A stretch of 64,000 bases of DNA, from positions 822,522 through 886,521 of the forward strand of contig NZ_JACEFJ010000001.1 in the NCBI RefSeq assembly GCF_015354735.1, read 5' to 3'. Positions 63,465 to 64,000 of the stretch are shown here, piece by piece. This DNA is from Pararhodonellum marinum (lineage in GTDB: Bacteria > Bacteroidota > Bacteroidia > Cytophagales > Cyclobacteriaceae). A program made the position numbers and the translations under genes. Within the stretch, counting starts at the first letter, position 1. Every line of letters begins with the position of its first letter. Below the pieces are notes generated by a model. That model saw nothing but the letters and a program-made list of their open reading frames with translations. It made no database searches and had not been told where the DNA came from.

Positions 63465-63613
63465 TACCATGGTTCCTCCCGCTTGACGATCTATTACGAC
63501 AGATCGGTGATCCCGGTGCCGGAATTGCCCCCGGAACTGAATTTTTAAAACTGCACAATGACTACACCTGTTCGGTTTGTGACAGTCCAAAAGCGGGGTT
63601 TAGGTTGATGTGA
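63465..63613 (+). pseudogene. Rubredoxin remnant (frameshifted, first CxxC lost)
   Basis: One frame reads YHGSSRLTIYYDRS, and after a shift of one base the next reads GDPGAGIAPGTEF, then NDYTCSVCDSPKAGFRLM and a stop. This is the rubredoxin fold. The second CxxC is intact, but the first aligns with G-S-S-R, where single-base changes (TGT to GGT, TGC to CGC) explain both losses. One base is missing before GDP. There is no start codon. It resembles the rubredoxin tail found in some Bacteroidota proteins, so only a C-terminal piece may ever have been here. Confidence 0.75.
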
Positions 63614-64000
63614 CCTTCAACATTGATTTAACAGTTTAGTCCATAAGAAAGCTGATGACTGGAATATTTTTTTTAATGGCTAGGCCATCTAATGAACAAA
63701 TTTCTTTTGAAGAATATAAACAAATTGTAGTTTTATTTAGCCTGAAGAAAAAATTGATGGATGAAAGTTGATTTCCTTTAATTTAAAATAATAAGTAGTT
63801 AAAATATGAATGTTAAAGTTTTGGTTCAATACCTTTCACTAATGTAAATTTACAATAAAATGGTAGCAAAACGACCAGCAAAAATACTCTAACCTGGTGA
63901 AACAATAGTCTACGAAGCTAATCCTTCTTATGATGATGATATTAATATTTGCCGAGTTTAAAATCCCGACTTCTCAAGACAAATATAAACTAGGCGATAG
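63614..64000. other. Region of short broken reading frames at the right end
   Basis: AT-rich. It contains a 31-codon frame at 63676-63771 (MARPSNEQISFEEYKQIV...) and a stop-interrupted frame at 63860-63961 (MVAKRPAKIL, stop, PGETIVYEANPSYDDDINIC). Both look like gene debris, as does the rubredoxin remnant beside them. I recognise neither. Confidence 0.35.

Overview
The window comes from the chromosome of a Bacteroidota bacterium, most likely order Cytophagales and family Cyclobacteriaceae. The signs are a SusC/SusD pair, sigma-70 promoters of the Bacteroidota type (TTTG, about 19 nt, TAnnTTTG), few Shine-Dalgarno sequences, many lipoproteins and Tat-exported sugar enzymes, and REP elements with their RAYT transposase. 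No rRNA, complete tRNA, CRISPR array, prophage or plasmid functions were seen. Family calls rest on motifs read by eye; no database search was run.

Layout. 1-7.8 kb is housekeeping or transport: a partial GH3-family adenylating enzyme, an AI-2E-type permease, an alpha/beta-hydrolase-OsmC fusion, a DevBCA/MacAB-like ABC exporter, a coiled-coil membrane protein and ArfB. 7.8-13.4 kb holds a Crp/Fnr-type regulator followed by a tight five-gene operon for lower aromatic (hydroquinone-like) catabolism: extradiol dioxygenase, two CoA-transferase subunits, thiolase and maleylacetate reductase. 13.4-19.8 kb is accessory: an unknown protein, a ParDE toxin-antitoxin pair, a sugar acetyltransferase, a DUF3667 membrane protein, a frameshifted HigA remnant, a flavin monooxygenase, and a RAYT transposase between two near-identical REP-containing repeats. 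20-30.5 kb carries a Tat-exported GMC dehydrogenase pair, a patatin-BamA-like protein, a beta-lactamase-fold hydrolase, an amidohydrolase and an S9 peptidase.

30.5-46.4 kb is the most coherent unit. Nine genes read leftward: SusC, SusD, a VCBS/ASPIC lipoprotein, a GH29 alpha-L-fucosidase, an ECF sigma factor, a class I aldolase, a Gfo/Idh/MocA dehydrogenase, a lyxose-isomerase-like cupin and a PfkB kinase. A NUDIX-fold regulator with a degenerate catalytic box is divergent from susC. I read this as a glycan utilisation locus with its own isomerase-kinase-aldolase route for the released sugar, in which no step uses a classical fucose enzyme.

46.5-63.3 kb continues with glycan genes: an AraC regulator, a heparinase-like protein, a GNAT enzyme, then a rightward run of GH42-like hydrolase, FAD oxidoreductase, sulfatase, TIM-barrel epimerase, Gfo/Idh/MocA dehydrogenase, DUF6807 protein and GH43, followed by a dienelactone hydrolase and a DUF1080 protein. 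Together with the GMC pair these could supply a 3-keto-glycoside route (inference). The right end holds a decayed rubredoxin and short broken reading frames. A REP cluster and a strongly G-depleted tract lie at 61.07-61.40 kb.
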